A stretch of 64,000 nucleotides of DNA, from assembly GCA_964020105.1 (NCBI GenBank), contig OZ026535.1, positions 1,319,407-1,383,406 on the forward strand, read 5' to 3'. The first letter of the stretch is position 1, and each line of letters starts with the position of its first letter. Below are positions 27,487 to 35,972 of the stretch, one piece after another. Below the pieces are notes generated by a model. It was not told the DNA's origin, ran no database searches, and was given only the letters and a program-made list of their open reading frames with translations. The stretch comes from G964020105 sp964020105. Lineage in GTDB: Bacteria > Pseudomonadota > Alphaproteobacteria > WRAU01 > Hepatincolaceae. The position numbers and the translations under genes were made by a program.

Positions 27487-27591
27487 TAAGGAAGGAGAGA
27501 AAGATTTCTCAGGCAACATAGAAAATTTTATAAAGAAAGTGACAGATAATATGGATAATTTTCCATATTAACAAGTAGGCTGTTAAATAAT

Positions 27592-27620
27592 TTGAAAAGC
27601 ACAATTTTTTGTAGTATCAT
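27592..27620 (+). promoter_or_regulatory. Promoter-like element for the rimP-nusA-infB operon
   Basis: TTGAAA (27592-27597), a 17-base spacer and TATCAT (27615-27620) match the sigma-70 pattern with the best spacing. Transcription would start near 27627 and run into the hairpin at 27654, before rimP. Confidence 0.5.
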
Positions 27621-27653
27621 TAATAAAGATAATATGTGTTTATACGAAATTGT

Positions 27654-27682
27654 AAGAGGTGGGCTTTACCCACCTCTTTTAT
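27654..27682 (+). terminator. Hairpin terminator or attenuator in rimP leader
   Basis: AAGAGGTGGG (27654-27663), loop CTTTA, CCCACCTCTT (27669-27678) is a perfect 10-base stem followed by TTATT. It lies between the promoter-like element and the rimP start, so unless transcription starts further downstream, RNA polymerase must read through it to reach rimP, nusA and infB. Confidence 0.7.
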
Positions 27683-27713
27683 TAGATATAAAAAATAAAG
27701 AGAAAGAAAGCAG

Positions 27714-28172
27714 TTGCATATATTAGAAAAAAAAATCTACGATCTTGCCAGCCCAATAGGAAAAAATATGGGGATTGTAGTACTGCAAGTGAAGGTATCT
27801 GGAAGTAATTGTTTATCAATTGAAATTGTTTTGGAAAGAGAAAATTTTATCACTGCTACTTTAGAGGATTGTGTAAGGTTAACAAAAATACTATCACCAG
27901 CTTTGTATGAGAGCAATATTGTTGAGCAAGATTATATGTTAGAGGTTGTTTCCTCTGGTGTTGACAGAGCCTTAATCTCTGTGGAAGATTTTAAGCGCTT
28001 TGTTGGGAGTTTTGTAGTAATAAAGACAAAAACAGCAATAAAGGCACAAAAAAAGTTCAAAGGAGTCTTGGTAAAGGTTGTTGAAGATAAAGAGGTTGTG
28101 ATAAGGTTGAAAGATGGAGAAGAAGTAGGTATAGATTTGAATTTAGTGCATAAAGCCAATTTGGGCATGTGA
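27714..28172 (+). CDS. rimP: Ribosome maturation factor RimP
   Basis: A 152-residue protein for 30S subunit assembly. The N-terminal stretch IYDLASPIGKNMGIVVLQVKV fits the usual start of RimP, followed by LEDCVRLTKILSPALYE and YMLEVVSSGVDRAL, the family S-P-G-[LV]-D-R motif written SSGVDRAL here. The C-terminal SH3-like part is KKFKGVLVKVVEDKEVVIRL. The start is a TTG at 27714. It heads the conserved operon rimP-nusA-infB-rbfA-truB-rpsO-pnp. Confidence 0.93.
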   Translation: MHILEKKIYDLASPIGKNMGIVVLQVKVSGSNCLSIEIVLERENFITATLEDCVRLTKILSPALYESNIVEQDYMLEVVSSGVDRALISVEDFKRFVGSFVVIKTKTAIKAQKKFKGVLVKVVEDKEVVIRLKDGEEVGIDLNLVHKANLGM

Positions 28173-28207
28173 AAATTGTGAACTTGATAATACGGAGAAA
28201 GTAAAGA

Positions 28208-29725
28208 ATGTTAGAGGTAAGTAGTATTAGTGAATTGCAAGCCAGACCAGAATTAATTGATATAATTGAACTTGTTTCTAAGGAGAAGGGTATATCTATT
28301 GATGAGGTGTTTGAGGCTATGGAAACAGCCATAAAAAAGATTGCCATAGCTAAATATGGTAACGTTTATGATATAAGAATTAAAATTAACAGGAGTAATG
28401 GTGCCATATTGATTCAAAAAGCTCTAACTGTAGCGGAGGAATCAGAAGATAAATATACGCAAATTAATCTACAGCAGGCATTACTATATAAGAATGATGC
28501 TAAAATAGGAGACGTGTTGTTGGAAACACTGCCACAGGTTAGTTTTGATAGAAATTTTGTACAACCTTTTCGTCAAATTATCACCAAAAGAGTGAAAGAG
28601 GCTGAGAAGGAAAAAGAATATATCCTATATAAAGATAAAGTAGGCGAGTTAGTTAGTGGTGTTGTTAAAAGAGTAGAGTTGGGTAATGTTTTTATAGAGC
28701 TTGCAAATCGAGCTGAGGCATTTCTAAAAAGAGACAATACAATTTTAAGAGAAAGGTTAGAAGTAGGAGATAGAGTTAGAGCGTTAGTGATCGAGGTAAG
28801 GCAGGATATTAAGGGGTCACAGATAGTGTTATCAAGGTCTCACCCTGATTTTATTAAAAAGCTTTTTGAGCAGGAAATATCTGAAATATATGAAGGGCAG
28901 ATAGATATCATGGCCATATCTCGTGACGCTGGTTCTAGATCTAAGGTGGCAGTTTTATCCAGAGACAGTAGCATAGATGCTGTGGGTAGTTGTATAGGCT
29001 TCAAAGGACAAAGAATCCAGGGTATTTTAAACGAGCTGAAGGGAGAAAAGATAGATTTAGTACATTATTCTAATAATATAGCTAATTTTGTCATCAATTC
29101 TTTTTATCCATCGCAGGTTGTTAAGGTTGTGGTTGATGAAGATAGAGATATTGTAGAGGTAGTTGTAAGGGATGAAAATCTTAGCTTAGCCATAGGAAGA
29201 GGTGGTCAGAACATCAATTTGATTTCAAGATTAGTTGGTCGTCATATAGATCTTATGGGTGAGGAAGCTGAAAAAAGTAAGAGACAACTAGAAGTACAAC
29301 AGCGAGTTGCTTATCTTAAAGAATCCCTTGATGTTGATGATATTATAGCTCAACTGTTGGTGATTGAAGGATTTAGAAATCCTGATGATATATTGGCTGA
29401 AAATGTTGCATCTTTATCTTCAATACCTGCTTTTAATGATGATATAATTGAAGAGTTAAAAAATAGAGCTTCAGATTTTATTAATAATAGAAATAAGGAA
29501 TATGATGATAAAATGGATGCTTTAGGAGTTGATAAATCCTTAAGAGATCTTGCTGGATTAACTAAAGATAATCTTATGTTGTTGGTTGGTGAGGGGGTTA
29601 AGACTCTTAATGATTTAGCTGAACTTTCAACTTACGATCTTTTAGATATATTGCCTAAAAATACTATTGATTTTAAAACAGCAGAAGATCTTATTATGCT
29701 TGCTAGAGAATCTTGGACTAAGTAA
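28208..29725 (+). CDS. nusA: Transcription termination/antitermination factor NusA
   Basis: A 505-residue protein with the full NusA plan: an N-terminal RNA-polymerase-binding domain (ELVSKEKGISIDEVFEAMET), an S1 domain (GELVSGVVKRVELGNVFIEL), two KH domains (VGSCIGFKGQRIQGILNEL and LAIGRGGQNINLISRLVG), and C-terminal acidic repeats. NusA modulates pausing, termination and antitermination. In many bacteria NusA controls its own operon, which is relevant to the leader hairpins upstream. The ATG at 28208 follows rimP by 35 bases. Confidence 0.97.
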   Translation: MLEVSSISELQARPELIDIIELVSKEKGISIDEVFEAMETAIKKIAIAKYGNVYDIRIKINRSNGAILIQKALTVAEESEDKYTQINLQQALLYKNDAKIGDVLLETLPQVSFDRNFVQPFRQIITKRVKEAEKEKEYILYKDKVGELVSGVVKRVELGNVFIELANRAEAFLKRDNTILRERLEVGDRVRALVIEVRQDIKGSQIVLSRSHPDFIKKLFEQEISEIYEGQIDIMAISRDAGSRSKVAVLSRDSSIDAVGSCIGFKGQRIQGILNELKGEKIDLVHYSNNIANFVINSFYPSQVVKVVVDEDRDIVEVVVRDENLSLAIGRGGQNINLISRLVGRHIDLMGEEAEKSKRQLEVQQRVAYLKESLDVDDIIAQLLVIEGFRNPDDILAENVASLSSIPAFNDDIIEELKNRASDFINNRNKEYDDKMDALGVDKSLRDLAGLTKDNLMLLVGEGVKTLNDLAELSTYDLLDILPKNTIDFKTAEDLIMLARESWTK

Positions 29726-29765
29726 TTATTGAGCGTAATTTGATCACTGAGGAGGGGTTACTTAA

Positions 29766-32261
29766 ATGACAGACGAAAAGGATGAAAAGAAAGACAAAAA
29801 AAACACATTGTCTTTGAATGTTTCTGGTAAGGGGAATACTCCTGATATATCTAAGATTCTTGAAGAAAGAGCAAAGGTACAAAAAGGCAGAACTAGAGTT
29901 GAGATTATAGGGTCAAAAAAGGCTTCTGAGGTTGTTGATACAAATGTAGGTGTTGATAAATCAAAAAAAGCACCTTATGATGACACTCGTACTGAAAGTA
30001 AAGATAGTAATTTAGGGGGTAATTTAACCTCAGAGGAAAGAGCCTTACGTGCTAAATTTGCAGCAGAAAATTACGATAATAGTGTAGCTGCGCAACCATC
30101 AGGATTAAGCTCATTTAAAGTTGTACATAAGAAATATTCTGATTCTCAAGGCATTACAAGTGCGACAAATTTAACTGGAAATTCCGATTTGCCGGTATCG
30201 TTAAATACTAGTGATGTTGATGATAATAAAACTGTGCAAGATGTATCTAGTAAATTTGCCACATCGAAAAAAGAAGCCACAAAAGATAAAGATTTTGAAG
30301 AAGATAAAAAAGAGAAGAAAAAAACAATTGTAGTTGATCAAAAAAGAGCTAAAAAGAATTGGAAAGATGCCTATGCAGTAGGAGAAGAAGGAGAAGAAGA
30401 GGAAGATGAAGAAGAGCAAGAAGAAATAAAATATGAAAAAGAGACCCCACTAAAATTTACGCAAGCTCGTCGTAAAAACAAAAGAAGAAAAGTACTTAGA
30501 GACAAAATAGTGAGGGATATTATTTTAGATAAACCACTTAGTGTTAAGGATTTAGCAACCAAAATGACAGAAAAATCTTCTTTGGTTATTAAGTTTTTAA
30601 CCAAGCTATCATTAGAAGTTAAAGAGGACACTATAATAGACCTAGAAACAGCCGAGTTGGCTATAAATGAATTTGGTCATAATTTAAAAATTAAAGATGT
30701 TGAGATAATTGAATCCCAATATTTTGTTTTTGATGATAATCCGGAAGATTTAAAAGAAAGACCACCTGTTGTTACAATTATGGGTCATGTTGATCATGGC
30801 AAGACAACTTTGCTTGATAGTATAAGAAAAGCCAACATAGCCGCGAAGGAAGCCGGAGGTATTACTCAGCATATTGGAGCTTATCAGATCAAGACAGCTG
30901 AGGGCAAATTTATAACATTTTTAGATACACCAGGGCATGAAGCATTTAGTCAGATAAGAGCTAGGGGCTCCAAGGTGACAGACATAATTGTCTTAGTGGT
31001 TGCGGCTGATGATGGTGTAAAACCACAGACAATAGAAGCTATAAGCCATGCTAAACTTGCCAATGTTCCTGTTATAGTTGCCATAAATAAGATAGATAAA
31101 CCAGATAAGAACATTACCAGGCTAAAGGCAGAACTTTTACAGCATAATATTGTTTTAGAAGAAATGGGTGGTGATATTTTATCTGTTGAGATTTCAGCAA
31201 AAAACAACATTGGTATAGATAAATTACTGGAGCTTATTCTTTTACAATCTGAGGTTCTTGATTTGAAAACTAATTACAACGCACTTGGCAGAGGTAGCGT
31301 TATTGAAGTGAAGCAAGAAAAAGGAATTGGCTTTTTAGCAAGTGTTGTTGTTGAAAGAGGAACTTTAAGGCTTGGTGATTTGTTTGTTTGTGGTAGAGAA
31401 TCTGGTAGGATCAAGGTTATGATTAATGATAAGGGAGAGCGGATTAAGGAAGCTTTACCTTCTTTGCCTGTGGAAATATCAGGATTTAGTACCACAGTTG
31501 ATGCTGGGGATAGTTTTATTGTAGTAAAAAATGAAATCAAAGCTAATGAGCTTATTGAATACAGAAAACAAAATTTTGTAATTGTCGATAAGAAAGATAA
31601 CGCTAAATCTATTTTAGAAATACTTGCCAGTAGTATGGATGAGGTAAAAACTTTGGTGCTTGTTATAAAGGCTGATACACAAGGTTCTCTAGAGGCTATT
31701 ATTGGGTCTTTAAATAAGATTAATCATAAAGAAGTTGAAGTAAAAATTATTTACCATGGAGTTGGTGAGATTGCCGAGTCTGACGTTATGCTTGCTAAGG
31801 CTGGCGGTGGTATTGTGATTGGCTTTAATTCTAGGGCTAATGGTAAAGCTAGAGATATTGCAAAAAAAGAAGGTATTGATATTAGGTATCATTCTATAAT
31901 TTACAATCTGATAGATGATATTAAGCTAATTTTAAGCGGATTACTTGATCCAAATATTGTTGAAAATATCATAGGCTACGCTGAGGTTAGAGATGTTTTT
32001 GATGTTAGTAAAGTTGGTAAAATTGCAGGTTGTTACGTTAGAGATGGTGTATTGAGAAAATCTTCTTATGTTAGAGTGCTTAGGAACAATGTTGTCATAC
32101 ATAGTGGAGTATTATCGCATCTTAAAAGATTTAAAGATGATGTTAAAGAGGTTAAACACGATTTTGAATGTGGTGCATCCCTTAGTAATTATACTGATAT
32201 CCGTGTTGGTGACATGATAGAGTGTTATGAAAAAACAGAGGTTAAGAATAATCTTGAGTAA
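29766..32261 (+). CDS. infB: Translation initiation factor IF-2
   Basis: An 831-residue GTPase. Residues 1 to about 230 are lysine- and glutamate-rich and disordered, including an EEGEEEEDEEEQEE acidic run. The IF2_N fold follows, then the G domain: GHVDHGKTTLLD as G1, DTPGHEAF as G3 and NKIDKP as G4. The C-terminal domains C1 and C2 carry the family patterns. IF-2 brings fMet-tRNA to the 30S subunit. It follows nusA by 40 bases; the small ylxR gene often found between them is not present. Confidence 0.98.
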   Translation: MTDEKDEKKDKKNTLSLNVSGKGNTPDISKILEERAKVQKGRTRVEIIGSKKASEVVDTNVGVDKSKKAPYDDTRTESKDSNLGGNLTSEERALRAKFAAENYDNSVAAQPSGLSSFKVVHKKYSDSQGITSATNLTGNSDLPVSLNTSDVDDNKTVQDVSSKFATSKKEATKDKDFEEDKKEKKKTIVVDQKRAKKNWKDAYAVGEEGEEEEDEEEQEEIKYEKETPLKFTQARRKNKRRKVLRDKIVRDIILDKPLSVKDLATKMTEKSSLVIKFLTKLSLEVKEDTIIDLETAELAINEFGHNLKIKDVEIIESQYFVFDDNPEDLKERPPVVTIMGHVDHGKTTLLDSIRKANIAAKEAGGITQHIGAYQIKTAEGKFITFLDTPGHEAFSQIRARGSKVTDIIVLVVAADDGVKPQTIEAISHAKLANVPVIVAINKIDKPDKNITRLKAELLQHNIVLEEMGGDILSVEISAKNNIGIDKLLELILLQSEVLDLKTNYNALGRGSVIEVKQEKGIGFLASVVVERGTLRLGDLFVCGRESGRIKVMINDKGERIKEALPSLPVEISGFSTTVDAGDSFIVVKNEIKANELIEYRKQNFVIVDKKDNAKSILEILASSMDEVKTLVLVIKADTQGSLEAIIGSLNKINHKEVEVKIIYHGVGEIAESDVMLAKAGGGIVIGFNSRANGKARDIAKKEGIDIRYHSIIYNLIDDIKLILSGLLDPNIVENIIGYAEVRDVFDVSKVGKIAGCYVRDGVLRKSSYVRVLRNNVVIHSGVLSHLKRFKDDVKEVKHDFECGASLSNYTDIRVGDMIECYEKTEVKNNLE

Positions 32262-32664
32262 ATTTACTAATAACTCTTTTAGAAAAGAGATTGTCATCAG
32301 TAATAAACCTAAAAGCAATCGCCCTGAGCGAGTAGCTAAGGAGATAAGGGTTATTCTGTCTGAAATTCTATCTCGCTCAGAGCTTAAAGATCCTATTTTG
32401 TTTGATAAGACCATAATTATTTCTGAAGTTACTATCACTAATGATTTATCCTCTGCAAAGGTTTATATCTATCCATGGGATATAAAAATTGATGAAAGTA
32501 TTTTATTAAAAACTCTTAAAAAGCATGTGCCCTTTTTTAGGCATCAATTGGCAAAAAAATTAAGGATTAAAGTTATAGCAAATTTGATTTTTATTATCGA
32601 TAAACAATTAGATAAAATACAAGAGGTTGAGAATCTATTCAAAAATATTGCTATTGAAGATTAA
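32227..32664 (+). CDS. rbfA: Ribosome-binding factor A
   Basis: A protein of up to 145 residues with the RbfA KH-like core: RVAKEIRVILSEILSRSELK, TIIISEVTITNDLSSAKVYI and HVPFFRHQLAKKLRIKVIAN. RbfA acts in late 30S maturation and cold adaptation. The ATG at 32227 overlaps infB by 35 bases; a TTG at 32254 overlaps by only 8 and has AGAGG upstream, so either may be used. It is followed by truB within 4 bases of its stop. Confidence 0.94.
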   Translation: MKKQRLRIILSKFTNNSFRKEIVISNKPKSNRPERVAKEIRVILSEILSRSELKDPILFDKTIIISEVTITNDLSSAKVYIYPWDIKIDESILLKTLKKHVPFFRHQLAKKLRIKVIANLIFIIDKQLDKIQEVENLFKNIAIED

Positions 32665-32668
32665 TAAG

Positions 32669-33565
32669 ATGGACTGTGATAATTTGCATGGCTGGATTTT
32701 TATTGATAAACCAAAAGGTGTAAGTTCGGCTAAGGTGGTTGCTGAACTAAAAAAAATATTAAAATTGAAGAAAAATCATAAAATTGGTCACGGAGGCACT
32801 CTTGATCCTTTGGCCGAGGGAATGTTACCCATAGCCATAGGTGAAGCCACAAAAATTGCTAATTATGTTTTAGAATCCGATAAAACTTACGAGTTTACAA
32901 TTCAGTTTGGAGTTAAAACAGATACAAAAGATATAAACGGTAAAGTATTAATTACAAGTGATTATACTCCTACTTATGAGCAATTACTACAAGCTATTAG
33001 TAAGTTTACAGGTGAAATAGAACAAATTCCTCCCATGTATTCTGCCATTAAAATTGACGGTCAAAGGGCATATGCTTTAGCCAGAAAAGGTGTAGACATC
33101 AATATACCTAGCAGAAAAATTAATATTTATGAACTTATTTTATTAGATTTTGATCAAACTAAAAAACAAGCTAAATTATCAGCTAAGGTGTCCAAGGGAA
33201 CATATATTAGAAGTTTAGCAGAAGATATAGCAGAGTTCTGTGGAGCTCATGGGCACGTTATTTACTTAAGAAGAACTTCTATTGGGAAATATAAAGAAAA
33301 GCTTTTAATTTCCCTAAATAAAATTTATAATGAAAACGACGCAGTGTATGAAAATATTATAAGTATCGAGGATATGCTGGATGGCATCTTGGCATATACC
33401 TTAGATAAATCTGCCATGGAGGGACTTTTACAAGGTAATTTGAAAAGTATAACCTCTGGATATCCGCTGGAATGTGTATTTCAAGCTCTTTACGCTGGCA
33501 AGCTGATTGCCTTGCTTAGTTCAAAAGGTGGGGAATTAAGATTCTTAAGGGTATTTAATCATTAA
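32669..33565 (+). CDS. truB: tRNA pseudouridine-55 synthase TruB
   Basis: A 298-residue enzyme that makes pseudouridine 55 in the T loop of tRNAs. The N-terminal GWIFIDKPKGVSSAKVV and the catalytic-Asp motif GHGGTLDPLAEGMLPIAIG are intact; TYIRSLAEDIAEFCG and AHVIYLRRTSIG-type segments follow. I start at ATG 32669, just after the rbfA stop; the frame is open upstream to 32627 but those residues are not TruB-like. Confidence 0.97.
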   Translation: MDCDNLHGWIFIDKPKGVSSAKVVAELKKILKLKKNHKIGHGGTLDPLAEGMLPIAIGEATKIANYVLESDKTYEFTIQFGVKTDTKDINGKVLITSDYTPTYEQLLQAISKFTGEIEQIPPMYSAIKIDGQRAYALARKGVDINIPSRKINIYELILLDFDQTKKQAKLSAKVSKGTYIRSLAEDIAEFCGAHGHVIYLRRTSIGKYKEKLLISLNKIYNENDAVYENIISIEDMLDGILAYTLDKSAMEGLLQGNLKSITSGYPLECVFQALYAGKLIALLSSKGGELRFLRVFNH

Positions 33566-33586
33566 TTAGCTAACAAGGAGATAGTG

Positions 33587-33862
33587 ATGTCATTAGGAAA
33601 AGAAAATAAATCAGAAATTGTTAAAAATTATGCGCTTAAAGAAGGAGATACAGGTTCTCCTGAAGTGCAGATTGCTGTTTTAAGTGAGAAAATAAAGTAC
33701 TTAACTGAGCATATGAAAGTGCATACAAAAGATTTTCACTCAAGAAGAGGGCTTTTAGTAATGGTTTCGAAAAGGAAAAAATTACTAACTTATTTAAAAA
33801 ATAAAGATGTAAGTAGATATGAATCAATAATAGGACGTCTGGGCATAAGAGGAGTTAAGTAA
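33587..33862 (+). CDS. rpsO: 30S ribosomal protein S15
   Basis: A 91-residue S15. It begins MSLGKENKSEIVKNYALKEG and includes DTGSPEVQIAVLSEKI, HSRRGLLVMVSKRKKLL and the end RYESIIGRLGIRG. S15 binds 16S rRNA early in 30S assembly. AAGGAG lies just before the start; a GTG directly upstream (33584) is in frame but ATG 33587 fits the family N-terminus. It precedes pnp by 2 bases, and the rpsO-pnp pair is nearly universal. Confidence 0.98.
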   Translation: MSLGKENKSEIVKNYALKEGDTGSPEVQIAVLSEKIKYLTEHMKVHTKDFHSRRGLLVMVSKRKKLLTYLKNKDVSRYESIIGRLGIRGVK

Positions 33863-33864
33863 TA

Positions 33865-35949
33865 GTGTTTAAAATCACAGAAAAAAAGATCAATTGGTGC
33901 GGTAAAGAATTAACATTACAGACAGGTAAAATAGCAAGGCAGGCCGATGGTGCTGTAGTTGCAACTTATGGTGAAACATCTGTATTAGCAACGGTAGTTT
34001 TCTCAAAAACTCCTAATCATACTTTGGATTTTTTCCCCTTAACAGTAACTTATCAGGATAAATTTTATGCGGTGGGGAAAATTCCTGGCGGATTCTTTAA
34101 GCGTGAAACTAAGCCTACAGAAAGGGAAGTTCTGATATCTCGATTAATTGATAGACCAATTCGTCCACTTTTTGATGAAAGATTTAGAAATGAAGTGCAG
34201 ATTGTTGTTTCTACTTTATCTTCTGATAAAAAAATATCAACGGATGTTCTCTCCATAGTAGCAGCCTCAGCCGCGCTTGCTATATCTGGCATACCAATTT
34301 TAGATAATGTTGCTGCAGCTAAGGTTGGTTACATTAATGGTACATATGTTGTTAATCCATCTATTTCAGAAGTTAACTCTAGTGATTTAGATATTGTAGT
34401 TGCCGGCACTAGGGAAGGAATTTTAATGGTTGAGTCTGAGGCAAAAGAGTTAAGCGAAGAAATTATGCTTGGAGCTGTAAAGCTTGCTCAGGAATCATTC
34501 ACTCCAGTTATTGAGATGATTGAGGATTTTAAAGCCAGTATCAATAAGACAGCTTTCTTACAAGTGAAAGAATCCTCAGAGGAAGAAAAAGATTTTGCTA
34601 CTAAACTTACAGATATTGCAAAAAAATCCTTGGTGGAGGCCTTTGCTATTTCTGATAAAACCACTAGAAACTCTATGCTTTCTGATGTTAAAAATATAAC
34701 CACTGCGCAACTTAAGGAGTTGTTTTCAGAAGAGCTAGTAGCTAAGAATTTTACTTATTACTTTAAAGAGTTAGAAAAAGATATAGTTAGGAACAATATT
34801 CTTGATAATGGTCTAAGGATAGATGGTCGTTCATTAGATGAGATCAGAAAAATTGAAACTGAAATTGATCTTTTTAAAGCACCGCATGGCTCGGCATTAT
34901 TTACTAGGGGAGAAACACAGGCTTTAGTGTTTGCAACTCTTGGAACGGATGCTGATGAGCAGATAATAGACGATCTTGAAAACGACGGTAAGGAAAGATT
35001 TATGTTACATTATAATTTTCCTTCTTATTCTGTTGGTGAGGTTGGTAGAATGGGTGCCCCTGGTAGAAGGGAGATAGGTCATGGTAAGCTAGCTTGGCGA
35101 GCCATACATCCGCTGTTGCCTTCTAAGGAAGATTTCCCTTATTCCATAAGAGTAGTATCGGAGATTACAGAGTCTAATGGATCTTCTTCTATGGCAACAG
35201 TTTGTGGCTCTTCTTTAGCTTTAATGGCAGCTGGAGTTCCTTTACCTAGTGCTGTTGGTGGTATTGCCATGGGATTAATTAAAGATGGTGATAGATATGC
35301 AATTCTCTCTGATATTCTGGGTGATGAAGATCATCTAGGAGATATGGATTTTAAAGTTGCTGGCACTGAAAAAGGTATCACTTCTTTACAAATGGATATA
35401 AAAATAACTTCTATTACTTCTGAAATTATGACTAAGGCTTTGCAGCAAGCAAAAGTTGGACGTATGCATATACTTAGGGAGATGTCTAGAAACATCTCTT
35501 CATCTAAAGAGAATGTAAGTGCTTCTGCTCCTAGGATTAAAACTATTCAGATTTCTGTAGATAAAATTAAGGATGTTATAGGTTCTGGAGGTAAAATAAT
35601 AAAAGAGATTTGTGAAAAATTTACTGTTAAAATTGATATATCCAATGAAGGTCTTGTTAAAGTTGCAGGGTTATCGGAAGAAAAGGTAGATGAAGCTTTA
35701 TTATATATAGCATCCCTAGTGGCAGTTCCTGAAATAGGCAAGGTTTATAAGGGAAGTATAGTGAAAGTTCTAGATTTTGGCGCTTTTATAAATATTATGA
35801 ATGGCAAGGATGGATTTTTACATATTTCAGAAATTACAGATAATAGGAATTCCGACATAAATGATTTTTTAAAAGTTGGTGATGTTATTGATGTTAAAGT
35901 TGTGCAAATAGATGATAAGGGTAAAATTAGATTAACAGTTAAGATATAA
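33865..35949 (+). CDS. pnp: Polyribonucleotide nucleotidyltransferase (PNPase)
   Basis: A 694-residue exoribonuclease with two RNase PH domains, a KH domain and an S1 domain. The first domain has GKIARQADGAVVATYGETSV, the second has FTRGETQALVFATLGT and the catalytic-region SDILGDEDHLGDMDFKVAGT. KH shows DVIGSGGKIIKEI and S1 begins GKVYKGSIVKVLDFGAFI. It degrades mRNA from the 3' end using phosphate. The start is GTG, 2 bases after rpsO. The length is typical. Confidence 0.98.
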   Translation: MFKITEKKINWCGKELTLQTGKIARQADGAVVATYGETSVLATVVFSKTPNHTLDFFPLTVTYQDKFYAVGKIPGGFFKRETKPTEREVLISRLIDRPIRPLFDERFRNEVQIVVSTLSSDKKISTDVLSIVAASAALAISGIPILDNVAAAKVGYINGTYVVNPSISEVNSSDLDIVVAGTREGILMVESEAKELSEEIMLGAVKLAQESFTPVIEMIEDFKASINKTAFLQVKESSEEEKDFATKLTDIAKKSLVEAFAISDKTTRNSMLSDVKNITTAQLKELFSEELVAKNFTYYFKELEKDIVRNNILDNGLRIDGRSLDEIRKIETEIDLFKAPHGSALFTRGETQALVFATLGTDADEQIIDDLENDGKERFMLHYNFPSYSVGEVGRMGAPGRREIGHGKLAWRAIHPLLPSKEDFPYSIRVVSEITESNGSSSMATVCGSSLALMAAGVPLPSAVGGIAMGLIKDGDRYAILSDILGDEDHLGDMDFKVAGTEKGITSLQMDIKITSITSEIMTKALQQAKVGRMHILREMSRNISSSKENVSASAPRIKTIQISVDKIKDVIGSGGKIIKEICEKFTVKIDISNEGLVKVAGLSEEKVDEALLYIASLVAVPEIGKVYKGSIVKVLDFGAFINIMNGKDGFLHISEITDNRNSDINDFLKVGDVIDVKVVQIDDKGKIRLTVKI

Positions 35950-35972
35950 CATTTCCCGGAAGGTGCTACACT

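Larger units (their letters stand above)
27348..27713. other. Leader region with two hairpins before rimP-nusA-infB
   Basis: This 366-base gap between trmB and rimP has no supportable reading frame. It holds two strong hairpins with related stems (27451-27486 and 27654-27682), a promoter-like element (27592-27620) between them, and about 170 bases between the hairpins with no coding signal. The arrangement could be a terminator for trmB plus an attenuated leader for the rimP operon, or a short RNA bounded by terminators. Confidence 0.55.

Noticed and set aside
27483..27653. Possible tRNA or small RNA gene between the two hairpins
   Set aside because: No cloverleaf or known RNA pattern is visible; only the hairpins and a promoter-like element can be supported.
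32627..32668. Longer truB reading inside rbfA
   Set aside because: The family N-terminus begins at ATG 32669, just after the rbfA stop.
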